NCBI GenBank assembly: GCA_040389445.1
Contig: JAZJZX010000014.1
Location: 62,001 to 126,000, forward strand
Source of the DNA: UBA5189 sp040389445
Lineage (GTDB): Bacteria; Chloroflexota; Limnocylindria; Limnocylindrales; CSP1-4
Length of the DNA stretch: 64,000 bases
Direction of reading: 5' to 3'
Made by a program: the position numbers and the translations under genes. The notes under the pieces are model-generated. The model did no database searches. It was not told the origin of the DNA and saw only the letters and a program-made list of their open reading frames with translations. Positions within the stretch are counted from its first letter, which is position 1. Each line of letters opens with the position of its first letter. Below, in pieces: positions 52,135 to 60,876 of the stretch.

Positions 52135-53043
52135 TTGACGGCCACCTCACCCGTCGCGACCGGCACGACCAGCACGGCCTACCGCCTCGACGGCCTCATC
52201 GCCACCCGGACCGCCGGCAACGGCGAGACCGCGACGCTCACGTACGACCCGGTCAAGCGCCCGATCAACGTCGCCTACGCCACGGGTGGCTCGCTCTGGC
52301 AGTCCTATGACCGCACGGGCGTGACCACCGAGGGCCGGACCCTGACCGGCATCAGCGCCAACGCCGGCACCGGCACCCAGGCCTTCACGTACGACGCGCT
52401 CCGTCGGGTGACCAAGGCGACGATCCCCGGCACGAACACGACCTGTGGCCAGGCCGGGGTCGCCTGCTATGGGTATGACCGGAACGGCAACCGGACGACG
52501 AAGCAGGTGAACGCCACCACCACGACCACCTATCACCCGACCGACGAGATCGAGACCCAGACGATCAGCGGGGTCATCAAGTCCTTCACGTACAACCTCT
52601 ACGGCAGCCAGACCACCGCGTTCGACGCCGCCAACGCGGTGACCACCTCGGCGTACGACACCGCCGAGCGCCTCCTGACCGTCACCCCACCGACCGGTGG
52701 TGCCGCCACGTACACGTACGACGCCCTGGGACGGATCAATACCAGGACCATCGGTGCGTCCGTCGACACGTACAGTTATCTCGGGTCCACCGAGACCGCC
52801 TGGCAGATCGCCAATGCCGGGGGATCGGGCATCACGACCAAGAGTACCCTCGATGCCACCGGAGCACGAACCGCGGTCACCGGCAACGCCCTCACCGGGT
52901 ATCTCGGCTTCGATCTCCACGGCAACACCGTCCTCGCCGAGAACGGATCGAAGGTCATCACCGACGCCCTCCGCTACGACGCCTGGGGCGAGCTCATCGC
53001 GAGTACGACGTTCGCCGACCTCGGCGCCGTCCTCTCGCGACTG
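52135..53043 (+). pseudogene. YD-repeat (Rhs-type) fragment, copy 2
   Basis: A continuous frame of about 300 codons of YD-repeat sequence: TAYRLDGLIATRT, YDALRRVTKATIPG, YGYDRNGNRTTKQ, YTYDALGRINTRT, ALRYDAWGELI. There is no signal peptide, start codon or toxin tip. The text breaks off at the promoter of the antitoxin gene. It is most simply a piece of a large Rhs/wall-associated polymorphic protein left after rearrangement. Part of it is duplicated as copy 1. Confidence 0.82.
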
Positions 53044-53048
53044 AGATA

Positions 53049-53083
53049 TTGCTGGTATGACGGCATAGCGCTATGCTGCAGCC
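53049..53083 (+). promoter_or_regulatory. Toxin-antitoxin promoter with perfect palindromic operator
   Basis: TTGCTG (-35, 53049-53054), 17 bp, then TATGCT (-10, 53072-53077), 6 nt before the antitoxin ATG. The 14-bp perfect palindrome GCATAGCGCTATGC (53063-53076) covers the -10 box. This is the expected layout for repression by a ribbon-helix-helix antitoxin. Confidence 0.65.
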
Positions 53084-53335
53084 ATGGCTGGCACGAAGCG
53101 AAAGGTCACGCTCTACTTGGACGAGGAGGTCCTGCGCGCGGCCCGCGTGCGGGCGGCCCGAACGGATACCCGCGACTCCGAGGTCGTTGAGGCGGCGCTT
53201 CGCGCCTACCTCGGGTTCGAGGTGCTTGCGCGTGTCTGGGCGCGGAGCGACCTGACCGAGGACGAGGCGATGCGGCTCGCCGTCGCCGAGACGCACGCGG
53301 CGCGTGCGGAGCGTCGTGCCCCGCGCGGTTCTTGA
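53084..53335 (+). CDS. Ribbon-helix-helix antitoxin
   Basis: An 83-residue protein with an N-terminal RHH motif (KRKVTLYLDEEVLRAARVRAA, then RDSEVVEAALRAYLG). The C-terminal part would wrap the toxin. Antitoxins of this type neutralise PIN nucleases and repress their own promoter, and a palindromic operator overlaps the -10 box here. The ATG is leaderless (6 nt from the -10). The toxin gene overlaps its 3-prime end. Confidence 0.85.
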   Translation: MAGTKRKVTLYLDEEVLRAARVRAARTDTRDSEVVEAALRAYLGFEVLARVWARSDLTEDEAMRLAVAETHAARAERRAPRGS

Positions 53336-53732
53336 CACCAACGTCCTCGTCTCGGCGCTGATCAGCCCCGGCGGCGCGAGCGCCCGACTCCTACTGGAGC
53401 TGCGGGCTGGTGCCTTCGAGCTCATCCTCTCGCCGCTCCTCCTCGCCGAGCTGCGCGAGGTCCTCTGCCGCGACAAGTTCCGCCGATACGTCACCGCATT
53501 CGAGGCCGACGCGTACGTCGAACTGATCCGCCGCGAGGGCGTGGTTCGCGCCGACCCTTCGCCGTCTCCTGAGCCGATGAGCACCGATCCGGACGACGAG
53601 TACCTCATCGACCTCGCTCGCGAAGCCGGAGCCGACGCGCTCGTCACCGGCGACGCCCATCTCCTTGACCTTCGCGCGATCATCCCCGCACTGACACCCG
53701 CCGAGTTCCTCGAGGCCCTGGCCAAACGCTGA
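53316..53732 (+). CDS. PIN-domain toxin (putative RNase)
   Basis: The 138-residue toxin starts PRAVLDTNVLVSALISPGG with the first catalytic Asp. It has a mid Glu in LLLAELREVL and the later acids in TDPDDEYLIDLAREAGADALVTGDAHLL. This is the full acidic set of the family often annotated as a TA toxin component of the PIN family. Such toxins cut RNA. The GTG at 53316 is chosen to leave the standard N-terminus; a GTG at 53304 would add four residues. The last codons run into YD fragment 3. Confidence 0.86.
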   Translation: MPRAVLDTNVLVSALISPGGASARLLLELRAGAFELILSPLLLAELREVLCRDKFRRYVTAFEADAYVELIRREGVVRADPSPSPEPMSTDPDDEYLIDLAREAGADALVTGDAHLLDLRAIIPALTPAEFLEALAKR

Positions 53733-53785
53733 CGGCCTCATCGCCACGAGAACCGCCGGCAACGGCGAGACCGCGACCTCACGTT
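53731..53785 (+). pseudogene. YD-repeat remnant, copy 3
   Basis: About 55 bp match the start of copy 2 (GACGGCCTCATCGCCAC, then ACCGCCGGCAACGGCGAGAC) with a one-base deletion and a few changes. It begins within the toxin stop codon. It is too short to code but fixes a third boundary of the mosaic. Confidence 0.75.
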
Positions 53786-53803
53786 CCACGCGGTCGTGAC
53801 GCT

Positions 53804-53836
53804 AACCTTAACGTAAACGGCAAGGTTCGCTACAAT
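53804..53836 (+). promoter_or_regulatory. MerR-type operator and leaderless promoter
   Basis: AACCTT (53804-53809) and AAGGTT (53822-53827) form an inverted repeat around a 12-bp centre. A possible -35 TTAACG (53808-53813) lies 17 bp before TACAAT (53831-53836), which is 6 nt from the GTG at 53843. Operators inside the promoter spacer are the hallmark of MerR autoregulation. Confidence 0.6.
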
Positions 53837-53842
53837 GGGTTT

Positions 53843-54400
53843 GTGACGAACGAGACCACTGCCGCGACCGAAGACGCGGCGCCCCGCCTGCTGAAGATCG
53901 CCGAGGTCGCCGAGGAGCTTGGGCTGACGGCCCGCGCGGTCCGGTATTACGAGGAACTCGGCCTGCTCAAGCCGGCCGCGCGATCCGAGGGTTCCTACCG
54001 CCTGTTCGACGACGACGATCTCGAGCGGCTGCGCTTCATCCGCGGCCTGCGGGACGATGCCGGGTTCAGCCTGGCCGAGATCAGCCGGCTCCTCGAGGAT
54101 GAGGACGCCCGCGAGCGGAATCGAGAACGGTTCCGAACAACCACCGATCTCGGCGAGCGACGCAAGATCCTGCTCGATGCCCTCGATCGCGTCGAACGGC
54201 AGGCTACGAGCCTGCGCGGCAAGACGGAGCGGATCAGCGCGATGCTCGACGAGGTCGAGGCACGGCGCGAGCACCTCCAGCGCCACCTGGCCGATCTTGA
54301 AGCTGGCCGGGAGCCATTGCACCCGCCGCCTACGACCGGGGTGCCCGTCCTCGCGGAGCCATCGCACGCACAGCCCGCGCACGAGGAAGCCCGGTCGTGA
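53843..54400 (+). CDS. MerR-family transcriptional regulator
   Basis: A 185-residue regulator with a MerR winged helix (about 15-85): LLKIAEVAEELGLTARAVRYYEELGLL, then RLFDDDDLERLRFIRGLRDDAGFSLAEI. A dimerising coiled coil follows to about 150. A short Pro/His-rich tail lacks a clear ligand domain or metal-binding Cys, so the inducer is not evident. It overlaps the MFS transporter gene by GTGA, so it most likely controls drug or metabolite efflux together with itself. Confidence 0.9.
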   Translation: MTNETTAATEDAAPRLLKIAEVAEELGLTARAVRYYEELGLLKPAARSEGSYRLFDDDDLERLRFIRGLRDDAGFSLAEISRLLEDEDARERNRERFRTTTDLGERRKILLDALDRVERQATSLRGKTERISAMLDEVEARREHLQRHLADLEAGREPLHPPPTTGVPVLAEPSHAQPAHEEARS

Positions 54401-55698
54401 CGCTCGGTGGACCGCGCCTCGCGGCGGTCGCCCAGTTCCGGGGCTGGCGAGCGCTTCGACATCGAAACTATCGGCTGTTCTTCGCCGGCCAGCTCGTCTC
54501 GCTCATCGGGACGTGGATGCAGAGCGTGGCCCAGGGCTGGCTCGTCCTCCAGCTCACCGGGGACCCGGTTTACCTCGGCCTGGTGGCCGCGGCGCAGTTC
54601 ACGCCGGTCCTCCTGCTCGGGTTGTTCGGCGGCGTGCTGGCCGACGGGCTCCCGAAGCGGCGCACGCTCATCGTCACCCAGTCGATCTCCATGCTCCTCG
54701 CCTTCGCCCTGTTCGGGCTGACGGTCACTGACAACGTCGGGGTCGAGCAGGTCCTCGTGCTCGCGCTCCTGCTCGGCGTCGTCAACGCCGTGGACATGCC
54801 GACGCGCCAGGCGTTTGCCGTCGAGATGGTCGGACGCGAGGACATCGGGAACGCCGTTGCCCTGAACTCGGCGGTCTTCAACGGCGCGCGCGTCGTCGGG
54901 CCGGCCATCGCCGGGCTCACCATCGGCGCCGCGGGCATCGCCTCGGCGTTTCTGGTCAACGGCCTCAGCTTCCTCGCGGTCATCCTGGCGTATCTCCGGA
55001 TGAGCGACGACCAGCTCGCGGGCACGCCGCGGCTGGCTCGGCCGACGACGATTGCCGGGGTCATGACGCATCTTCGCGCCGGGCTCGCCTTCGTCCGCGC
55101 AACGCCGGCCGTGCTGGTCCCGATCCTGACGATCGGGCTCGTATCGACGTTCGGGATGAACTTCAGCGTCCTGATCCCGCCGCTCGCCAAGGATGTGCTC
55201 CGTGTCGGGGCGACCGGATACGGCTTCCTCATGGCCGCGACCGGGCTCGGTTCGCTGGTCGCGGCGATCTCGATCGCGTTCGGCCGGAGCAACCGGGTGA
55301 TGCTCATCGGCGTCGGCGCCACGCTCACCGGCGTGGCGGAGCTCGTCCTGGCCGCGTCGGGATCCATGGCTCTCTCGCTGGTCGCGATGCTGCTGACGGG
55401 GTTCGGCGCGATCGCCATGGCCGCGACCGCCAACACGACGATCCAGCTCACGGTTCCGGACGAACTTCGCGGCCGCGTGATGAGCGTCTACACCACGGTC
55501 TTTGCCGGCTCGACCCCGGTCGGCGGCCTCGTGGCCGGCGCGCTCGCCTCACGGCTCGGCGTTGCCGAGGCGATCGCCATCGGTGCCGTCCTCAGCCTGA
55601 TCGTGGGCCTCGTGGTCCTGGCCTGGTACCGGCGCGCCGGTGTCGCGGGCATGGCCGGCATGGCCGGCGGCACGCCAGCGCGATTCCGGGCACCATGA
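54397..55698 (+). CDS. MFS transporter (MFS_3/EntS-like exporter)
   Basis: Proton-driven exporter with about twelve helices in 433 residues. The N-terminus WRALRHRNYRLFFAGQLVSLIGTWMQSVAQGWLV is the signature of the MFS_3 group (enterobactin exporter EntS relatives). VDMPTRQAFAVEMVGREDIGNAVALNS is also typical. The tail has a Gly/Met repeat (GMAGMAGG). GTGA overlap with the MerR gene suggests inducible efflux; the substrate is unknown. A second exporter (ABC) begins 40 nt downstream. Confidence 0.9.
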   Translation: MTLGGPRLAAVAQFRGWRALRHRNYRLFFAGQLVSLIGTWMQSVAQGWLVLQLTGDPVYLGLVAAAQFTPVLLLGLFGGVLADGLPKRRTLIVTQSISMLLAFALFGLTVTDNVGVEQVLVLALLLGVVNAVDMPTRQAFAVEMVGREDIGNAVALNSAVFNGARVVGPAIAGLTIGAAGIASAFLVNGLSFLAVILAYLRMSDDQLAGTPRLARPTTIAGVMTHLRAGLAFVRATPAVLVPILTIGLVSTFGMNFSVLIPPLAKDVLRVGATGYGFLMAATGLGSLVAAISIAFGRSNRVMLIGVGATLTGVAELVLAASGSMALSLVAMLLTGFGAIAMAATANTTIQLTVPDELRGRVMSVYTTVFAGSTPVGGLVAGALASRLGVAEAIAIGAVLSLIVGLVVLAWYRRAGVAGMAGMAGGTPARFRAP

Positions 55699-55738
55699 CG
55701 CGAGCGGGACGTCGACGCCCGTTCTGGAAGGGGACTCG

Positions 55739-56740
55739 ATGACCGCTGCCGGACTTGCCCTCGCGACCCACGGCCTGCGCAAGAGCTACGGCTCGCGCCT
55801 CGCGCTCGACGGGCTCGACCTCCGGGTCCCGAGCGGCGTCGTGTACGGTTTTCTCGGCCCGAATGGGGCCGGCAAGACGACGACGATGCGGGTCCTCACC
55901 GGGCTGATCCATCCGGACGGCGGCACCGTCGAACTCCTTGGCAAGCCGTTCACCCGGCGTGACCGGCACCGCCTGTTCCGGGTCGGGGCGCTCGTCGAGT
56001 CACCTGCCTTCTACCCGTACCTGTCGGGACGCGACAACCTGCGGGCGCTGGCCGCAACTGGCGCCACCGCGAGTGCCGGTCGGATCGACGAGATTCTCGA
56101 GACCGTCGGCCTTCGCGAGCGCGGCGGCGACAAGGTTTCGCGCTACTCGCTCGGCATGAAGCAGCGGCTCGGCATCGCCGGCGCCCTGATCAGTGATCCG
56201 GACCTGTTGTTGCTGGACGAGCCCGCGAACGGGCTCGATCCGGCCGGCATCGTGGCGATGCGGGACACGCTCCGCCACCTCGCGTCGCTCGGGAAGACCG
56301 TGTTCGTGTCGAGCCACCTCCTCGCCGAAGTCCAGCAGATGGCCGATATCGTCGGCATCATCGCGGCCGGCAAGCTCGTCCGCGAGGGGCCGATACGGGA
56401 TCTCCTGGAATCCCAGGGGGTCGTCCGGGTCCGGGTGGCCCCGGACGAGATGGCGCGGGCGATGACGGCGCTCGAACCGCTGACGCCGCCGGATCTCGGG
56501 GCACCCAGCACGGACGCCTCCGGCTGGATCTCCGTTCACGTTGCTCCCGATCGCTCGTCCGAGGTCAATCGGGCCCTCGCCGAGGCTGGCGTGTACGCGT
56601 CGGGTCTGAGCTCCGGCAGCGATCTCGAGGCGCTGTTCCTGTCCCTCACCGAAGGCGCGGCCGCGGCCGATCCCGACGGAACGTTCGCCGCCGTCAATCG
56701 GGCGGTTGCCGCCGGCCCATCCCCGGAGGACCGGTCATGA
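55739..56740 (+). CDS. ABC-2 exporter ATPase (BcrA/CcmA-like)
   Basis: A 333-residue ATPase with Walker A GPNGAGKTT, the variant signature YSLGMKQRLGIAGAL, Walker B LLLLDEPANGLDP and the switch SSHLLAEV. A C-terminal region of about 110 residues follows. This is the family that pairs with small ABC-2 permeases for antibiotic or lantibiotic self-protection (BcrA-type), though the cargo is unknown here. The ATG at 55739 has GGAAGGGGA upstream. It overlaps its permease by ATGA. Confidence 0.92.
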   Translation: MTAAGLALATHGLRKSYGSRLALDGLDLRVPSGVVYGFLGPNGAGKTTTMRVLTGLIHPDGGTVELLGKPFTRRDRHRLFRVGALVESPAFYPYLSGRDNLRALAATGATASAGRIDEILETVGLRERGGDKVSRYSLGMKQRLGIAGALISDPDLLLLDEPANGLDPAGIVAMRDTLRHLASLGKTVFVSSHLLAEVQQMADIVGIIAAGKLVREGPIRDLLESQGVVRVRVAPDEMARAMTALEPLTPPDLGAPSTDASGWISVHVAPDRSSEVNRALAEAGVYASGLSSGSDLEALFLSLTEGAAAADPDGTFAAVNRAVAAGPSPEDRS

Positions 56741-57546
56741 GGCTGTTCGTTGCCGGCCTGCGCAAGCTCACGACCCGCATGGCCTCGTGGCTGACCTTCG
56801 GCATCCTCGCCGGGCTGCTCGTGATGATCGACCTGGCGGTCGCGACGACCCGCGGCGGCGGCGGCGGGGACGGCGGCGGGCCACGCAATGCCCTGGCGCT
56901 CGTGACCTTCCCGGGTGCCTACGATCAGATCCTCAGCTTCCTCCTCGGCTTCGGCGGTCTGCTGGCCGTGACCTACGGCGCCGCGATCGCCGGGTCGGAA
57001 TGGACCTGGGGGACGCTCAAGACCGCGGTCGCCCGAGGCGAGAGTCGGAGCCGGTACCTCCTGGCGACCTTCGCGGCGATCGTGGTGATGCTGATCGTGG
57101 GGCTGATCCTCGCCTTCCTCGTCGGGGTCGTGGCGGCGATGGCCGGATCGAAGATCGCCGGCATCAGCCTGGATGGGATGAGCGACACCGCGATCCTCCA
57201 GAAGCTGCCGGAGCACTTCGTTCGCGGCTGGATCGCCATCAGCATGACCGCGGCCGTTGGATTCGCGGTCGCGACGCTGGCGAGGAGCCAGCTGGCCGGG
57301 ATCGGCGTCGGGATCGCGCTCTATTTCGGGGAGGCGTTCGCCGGCATCTTCCTGCCGGATATCGTCAAGTACCTGCCGTTCAACCTGTCCAGCACCGCGG
57401 TCGGAGCCGGCGGCGGGTTTGGCGGGCCCGGGGCCTCGACGACACCGATGAGTGCCGACGCGGCGCTCGTCCTGGTGCTGGCATGGCTCATCGGTGCACT
57501 CGTGGTGGCGGCCGGATTCGCCGAACGGGCCGAGATCACCGGCTGA
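56737..57546 (+). CDS. ABC-2 exporter permease (BcrB-like)
   Basis: A 269-residue permease with six helices, paired with the upstream ATPase through an ATGA overlap. Features include a first helix after LRKLTTRMASWL and the segment SEWTWGTLKTAVARGESRSRYLLA. That segment is the conserved amphipathic loop of ABC-2 (BcrB/NosY-type) permeases. No further exporter gene follows. Confidence 0.88.
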   Translation: MRLFVAGLRKLTTRMASWLTFGILAGLLVMIDLAVATTRGGGGGDGGGPRNALALVTFPGAYDQILSFLLGFGGLLAVTYGAAIAGSEWTWGTLKTAVARGESRSRYLLATFAAIVVMLIVGLILAFLVGVVAAMAGSKIAGISLDGMSDTAILQKLPEHFVRGWIAISMTAAVGFAVATLARSQLAGIGVGIALYFGEAFAGIFLPDIVKYLPFNLSSTAVGAGGGFGGPGASTTPMSADAALVLVLAWLIGALVVAAGFAERAEITG

Positions 57547-57568
57547 CGGCCCGGCCGTCGGCGTGCCC

Positions 57569-57574
57569 TACCAT
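57569..57574 (+). promoter_or_regulatory. -10 box TACCAT, leaderless YyaL-type gene
   Basis: TACCAT lies 6 nt before the ATG at 57581, identical in hexamer and spacing to glcD. Confidence 0.55.
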
Positions 57575-57580
57575 CGACCG

Positions 57581-59692
57581 ATGACGGCGCACCAGCCTTC
57601 GAATCCGCGACCCACCAACCGTCTGGCCGGCGAGACCAGCCCGTACCTGCTCCAGCATGCGCACAACCCGGTGGACTGGTTCCCGTGGGGGCCGGACGCG
57701 CTGGCGCGCGCCAAACTCCTGGATCGGCCGATCTTCCTGTCGATCGGCTATGCCGCCTGCCACTGGTGCCACGTCATGGAGCGGGAGTCGTTCGAGGACG
57801 AGGCCACCGCGCGCGTCCTGAATGATCGGTTCGTCGCCGTCAAGGTTGATCGGGAGGAACGACCGGACCTCGATCAGCTCTACATGGGGGCCGTGCAGGC
57901 CCTGACCGGCGCCGGCGGGTGGCCGATGTCGGTGTTCCTCACTCCCGAAGGCCGACCGTTCTACGGCGGGACGTACTTCCCCGATACCCCGCGGCATGGG
58001 CTGCCGAGTTTCCGCCAGGTCCTCGAAGGCGTGAGCACGGCGTGGCGAACGGATCGTGCCCAGGTCGAGGAAGCCGGCGGCCGGCTGGTCGCGGCGCTCG
58101 TGGAGCAGGCCCGACTCCCGGCGGTGCAGGATGCGCCGGCCCCGGATCTGCTGGACACGGCGGTGCTCCTGATCGAGCGTGGGTTCGACGCCGCCACCGG
58201 CGGCTGGGGAACTGCCCCGAAGTTCCCGCAGCCGATGACGATCGAATTCCTGCTCGGCCGGGCCGCCGCCACCGGCGACCCGCGGAGTCTGACCGTGGCT
58301 CGGCGGGCCCTTGATGCGATGGCGGCCGGGGGAATCCACGATCAGCTGGGGGGCGGGTTCCATCGCTATGCCACCGACGCGCGGTGGCTGGTGCCCCATT
58401 TCGAGCAGATGCTGTACGACAACGCGCAGCTGGCGCGGGTGTATCTCCGAGCCTGGGCGATGACGGGAGACGGCACCTACAAGGAGGTCGGCCGGGGTGT
58501 GCTGGACGCGATCCTGCGCGAGTTCACGACCATCGACGGGGCGTTCGCGGCGAGCCTCGATGCGGACACGAATGGCGTCGAGGGCGCGACCTTCGTGTGG
58601 GACGCGGCAGAGATCCGCGCGGTCCTCGGGGACGCGGCCCCGATGTTCTCGACCGCCTACGGCGTGACCGATGCCGGCAACTGGGAGGGCCGGACCATCC
58701 TGTCACGCGTCCGGACCGATCGGGAGGTGGCCGAACAGTACGGCCTAACGGAAGCGGCCGTTCGAGTGCAATTGGCCGAGGCGCGGGCGGCCCTCCTTGC
58801 GGTCCGGGGGCTGCGCGCCCAACCGGCCCGTGACGACAAGGCTTTGGCGGCCTGGAACGGGCTCGCGATCGGGGCGCTGGCGACCGGCGCCCGATTGCTC
58901 GATCTGCTCGGCGATGGCGACGATCGCGCGGCCGCGGAACGCTATCTTGACGCCGCGACGGCGGCGGCGACCACGATCTCGGGCGGGCTCCTGGGTTCGG
59001 ACGGACGGCTCGGTCGCTCGTGGAAGGACGGACGGACGAGCGGCCGGGGCGTGCTGGAGGACTACGCGACCCTGGCGGAAGGGCTGCTGGCGCTCTACGA
59101 GGCAGGTCACGATGAGCGCTGGTTCGTCACCGCGCGCCGGCTGGTGGATCAGATTCTCGATCGATTCGTGGACCCGGAAGGCGGGTTCTTCGACACCGCC
59201 TCGGATCACGAGCGACTCATTGCCCGCCCGAAGGACATCCAGGACAACGCCACGCCCTCGGGCAACGCGACGGCCGCGCTGATCCTGCTTCGGATGGGCG
59301 CGCTCACCGGTGAGGGCCGCTATCGGACCGAGGCGGAGCGCTCCATTCGGACGGTCACGCCGTTCACGGCTCGGCATCCGACCGCATTCGCGAAGTGGCT
59401 GGCCGCGATTGATCACTCCCTGGCACCGGTCGCGGAGGTGGCCGTCGTGGGGGACCCGGACGATCCCGCGACCAGGGCCCTGCTGACGGTCGTGGCCCGC
59501 CAGACGGCCCTGCCCTCGGTCCTGGCGGTGTCGTCCGATCCCGGAGGCAGCGCTGTCCCGCTCCTCGAGGCTCGAACCTCGATCAACGGTCGACCCACGG
59601 CCTACGTCTGCCGGGGCTTTGCCTGCCGCCTTCCGGTCACCGATCCAGAGGCCCTCACGGAGCAGCTCCGGGAGCTCCAGGGCGCCCTGTGA
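57581..59692 (+). CDS. YyaL/SPATA20-type thioredoxin-domain protein
   Basis: A large 703-residue protein. The N-terminal thioredoxin-like domain (DUF255, about 12-170) has YLLQHAHNPVDWFPWG, CHWCHVMERESFED and VDREERPDLDQLYM. The C-terminal six-hairpin (alpha/alpha) domain resembles N-acylglucosamine epimerases, with GGFHRYATDARWLVPHFEQMLYDNAQL. The family is very widespread yet has no settled function. CHWC is a redox-like CxxC. Start is the leaderless ATG at 57581; it overlaps the Nudix-fusion gene by GTGA. Confidence 0.93.
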   Translation: MTAHQPSNPRPTNRLAGETSPYLLQHAHNPVDWFPWGPDALARAKLLDRPIFLSIGYAACHWCHVMERESFEDEATARVLNDRFVAVKVDREERPDLDQLYMGAVQALTGAGGWPMSVFLTPEGRPFYGGTYFPDTPRHGLPSFRQVLEGVSTAWRTDRAQVEEAGGRLVAALVEQARLPAVQDAPAPDLLDTAVLLIERGFDAATGGWGTAPKFPQPMTIEFLLGRAAATGDPRSLTVARRALDAMAAGGIHDQLGGGFHRYATDARWLVPHFEQMLYDNAQLARVYLRAWAMTGDGTYKEVGRGVLDAILREFTTIDGAFAASLDADTNGVEGATFVWDAAEIRAVLGDAAPMFSTAYGVTDAGNWEGRTILSRVRTDREVAEQYGLTEAAVRVQLAEARAALLAVRGLRAQPARDDKALAAWNGLAIGALATGARLLDLLGDGDDRAAAERYLDAATAAATTISGGLLGSDGRLGRSWKDGRTSGRGVLEDYATLAEGLLALYEAGHDERWFVTARRLVDQILDRFVDPEGGFFDTASDHERLIARPKDIQDNATPSGNATAALILLRMGALTGEGRYRTEAERSIRTVTPFTARHPTAFAKWLAAIDHSLAPVAEVAVVGDPDDPATRALLTVVARQTALPSVLAVSSDPGGSAVPLLEARTSINGRPTAYVCRGFACRLPVTDPEALTEQLRELQGAL

Positions 59693-60876
59693 CCCGGCCG
59701 CGTCGGGGAATCGCCGCCGAGACGTCGGATGAACGCATGATTGACGAGTCCATGGCCGCCGTTGGCGCCGTACGTGCCGGTCGTACCGGTTCCGGAGACG
59801 TGGCTGCCGCCCCCGTGTTCGCCGCGACCGTCGTCCTCCTGCGGCCGGGACCGCACGGACCGGAGGTCCTGATCACGCAGCGCCCGGCGTCCATGGCGTT
59901 CGCGGCGAACGTGTACGTGTTCCCGGGTGGGCGCGTCGATCCCGCCGATGCGCGCCCGGATCACCCGCTGGCCGACGGGCTGACCGCAGCCGATGCGGCA
60001 CAACGCCTTGCCGGCACCCTGGATCCGATCGGGGCACGCGCGCACCATGTGGCGGCCGTGCGGGAGACCCTCGAGGAGACGGGTATCCGGGTCACGGCCA
60101 CGGGCCTGGTGCCGCTGACCCGCTGGGTCACGCCGGCGTCGCTCGTGCGCCGCTTCGACGTGCGTTTCTTCGCGGCGGCCGTCGCGGCGGCCGCCGATGT
60201 GCTCGCCCCGTCGTCCGAGGTCGCGGCATACCGATGGGTGACGCCGGCCGACGCGCTGTCCGCTGCGCACGACGGCCGGCTCGCCATGCTGCTGCCCACG
60301 CTCGTGACCTTCGAGCAGCTCAACGGCCTGCCGGATCTGGCGGCCGTCGCGGCCGCGTTCCGGCCCGGATCGGCGCTCGGGCCACCGGTCGTCGGTGATG
60401 CCGCGGCTGGCGTCGCCGTGATCGAGCAGCGCTGGGCGGGCGGTATTGCCGGGCGCAGCGCCCCGGGCTGGCTGGTGGGCCATCGTGACGTCGTCCTCGT
60501 TGACCCGGCGGATCCCACCGGTGAGACCATGGCCGTGGTTGATGCCGCACTGGCGGAGCGTGGAGCGCGTCTCGTCGGCATCGCGCTGACCGGTCGACAA
60601 CCGGAGCAGCACGCGGGCGTCGAACTGTATGCGGCGGGGCGCACCTTGCCCGTGGCCGGCGGGCCGGGCGGACGCACCTCCTATCCCATGCGGGTGATCC
60701 GCCCGGGGGATGTCGTCCCCTTCGGCGACGTCCGGCTCGTCGGCGACGCCGGCGACGCCGACGATCCCAGGCACCGCGGCGATACCCCGCATCGCGCCGG
60801 GGCCGGGGCGATCGCTTACCGCCTGCCGGATGGTCGCCTGCTGCCGCCTCGTCTCGGGGACCGGCTATCCGGGTGA
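59689..60876 (+). CDS. Nudix hydrolase fused to a degenerate metallo-beta-lactamase-like domain
   Basis: A 395-residue, two-part protein. Residues about 40-210 form a Nudix domain of the CoA-pyrophosphatase/NUDT19-like type (VYVFPGGRVDPADA, box core AAVRETLEETGI). Residues about 250-395 read like an MBL fold: GWLVGHRDVVLVDPADP, then IALTGRQPEQHAGVELY. Here the metal motif THxHxDH has become TGRQPEQH, followed by DVVPFGDVRLV. The second half is thus probably catalytically dead. It starts with GTGA on the YyaL-type gene, suggesting a joint role. Confidence 0.72.
   Translation: MTRPRRGIAAETSDERMIDESMAAVGAVRAGRTGSGDVAAAPVFAATVVLLRPGPHGPEVLITQRPASMAFAANVYVFPGGRVDPADARPDHPLADGLTAADAAQRLAGTLDPIGARAHHVAAVRETLEETGIRVTATGLVPLTRWVTPASLVRRFDVRFFAAAVAAAADVLAPSSEVAAYRWVTPADALSAAHDGRLAMLLPTLVTFEQLNGLPDLAAVAAAFRPGSALGPPVVGDAAAGVAVIEQRWAGGIAGRSAPGWLVGHRDVVLVDPADPTGETMAVVDAALAERGARLVGIALTGRQPEQHAGVELYAAGRTLPVAGGPGGRTSYPMRVIRPGDVVPFGDVRLVGDAGDADDPRHRGDTPHRAGAGAIAYRLPDGRLLPPRLGDRLSG

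Noticed and set aside
52135..53190. Intact Rhs toxin with a C-terminal toxin tip
   Set aside because: The frame lacks a signal and start, and after the YD text it reads antisense-like sequence over the antitoxin promoter and gene. It is a fragment.
50318..53785. Insertion sequence or prophage explaining the YD mosaic
   Set aside because: No transposase, integrase, terminal inverted repeats or target duplications were seen. The shared DNA is YD-repeat coding text itself.
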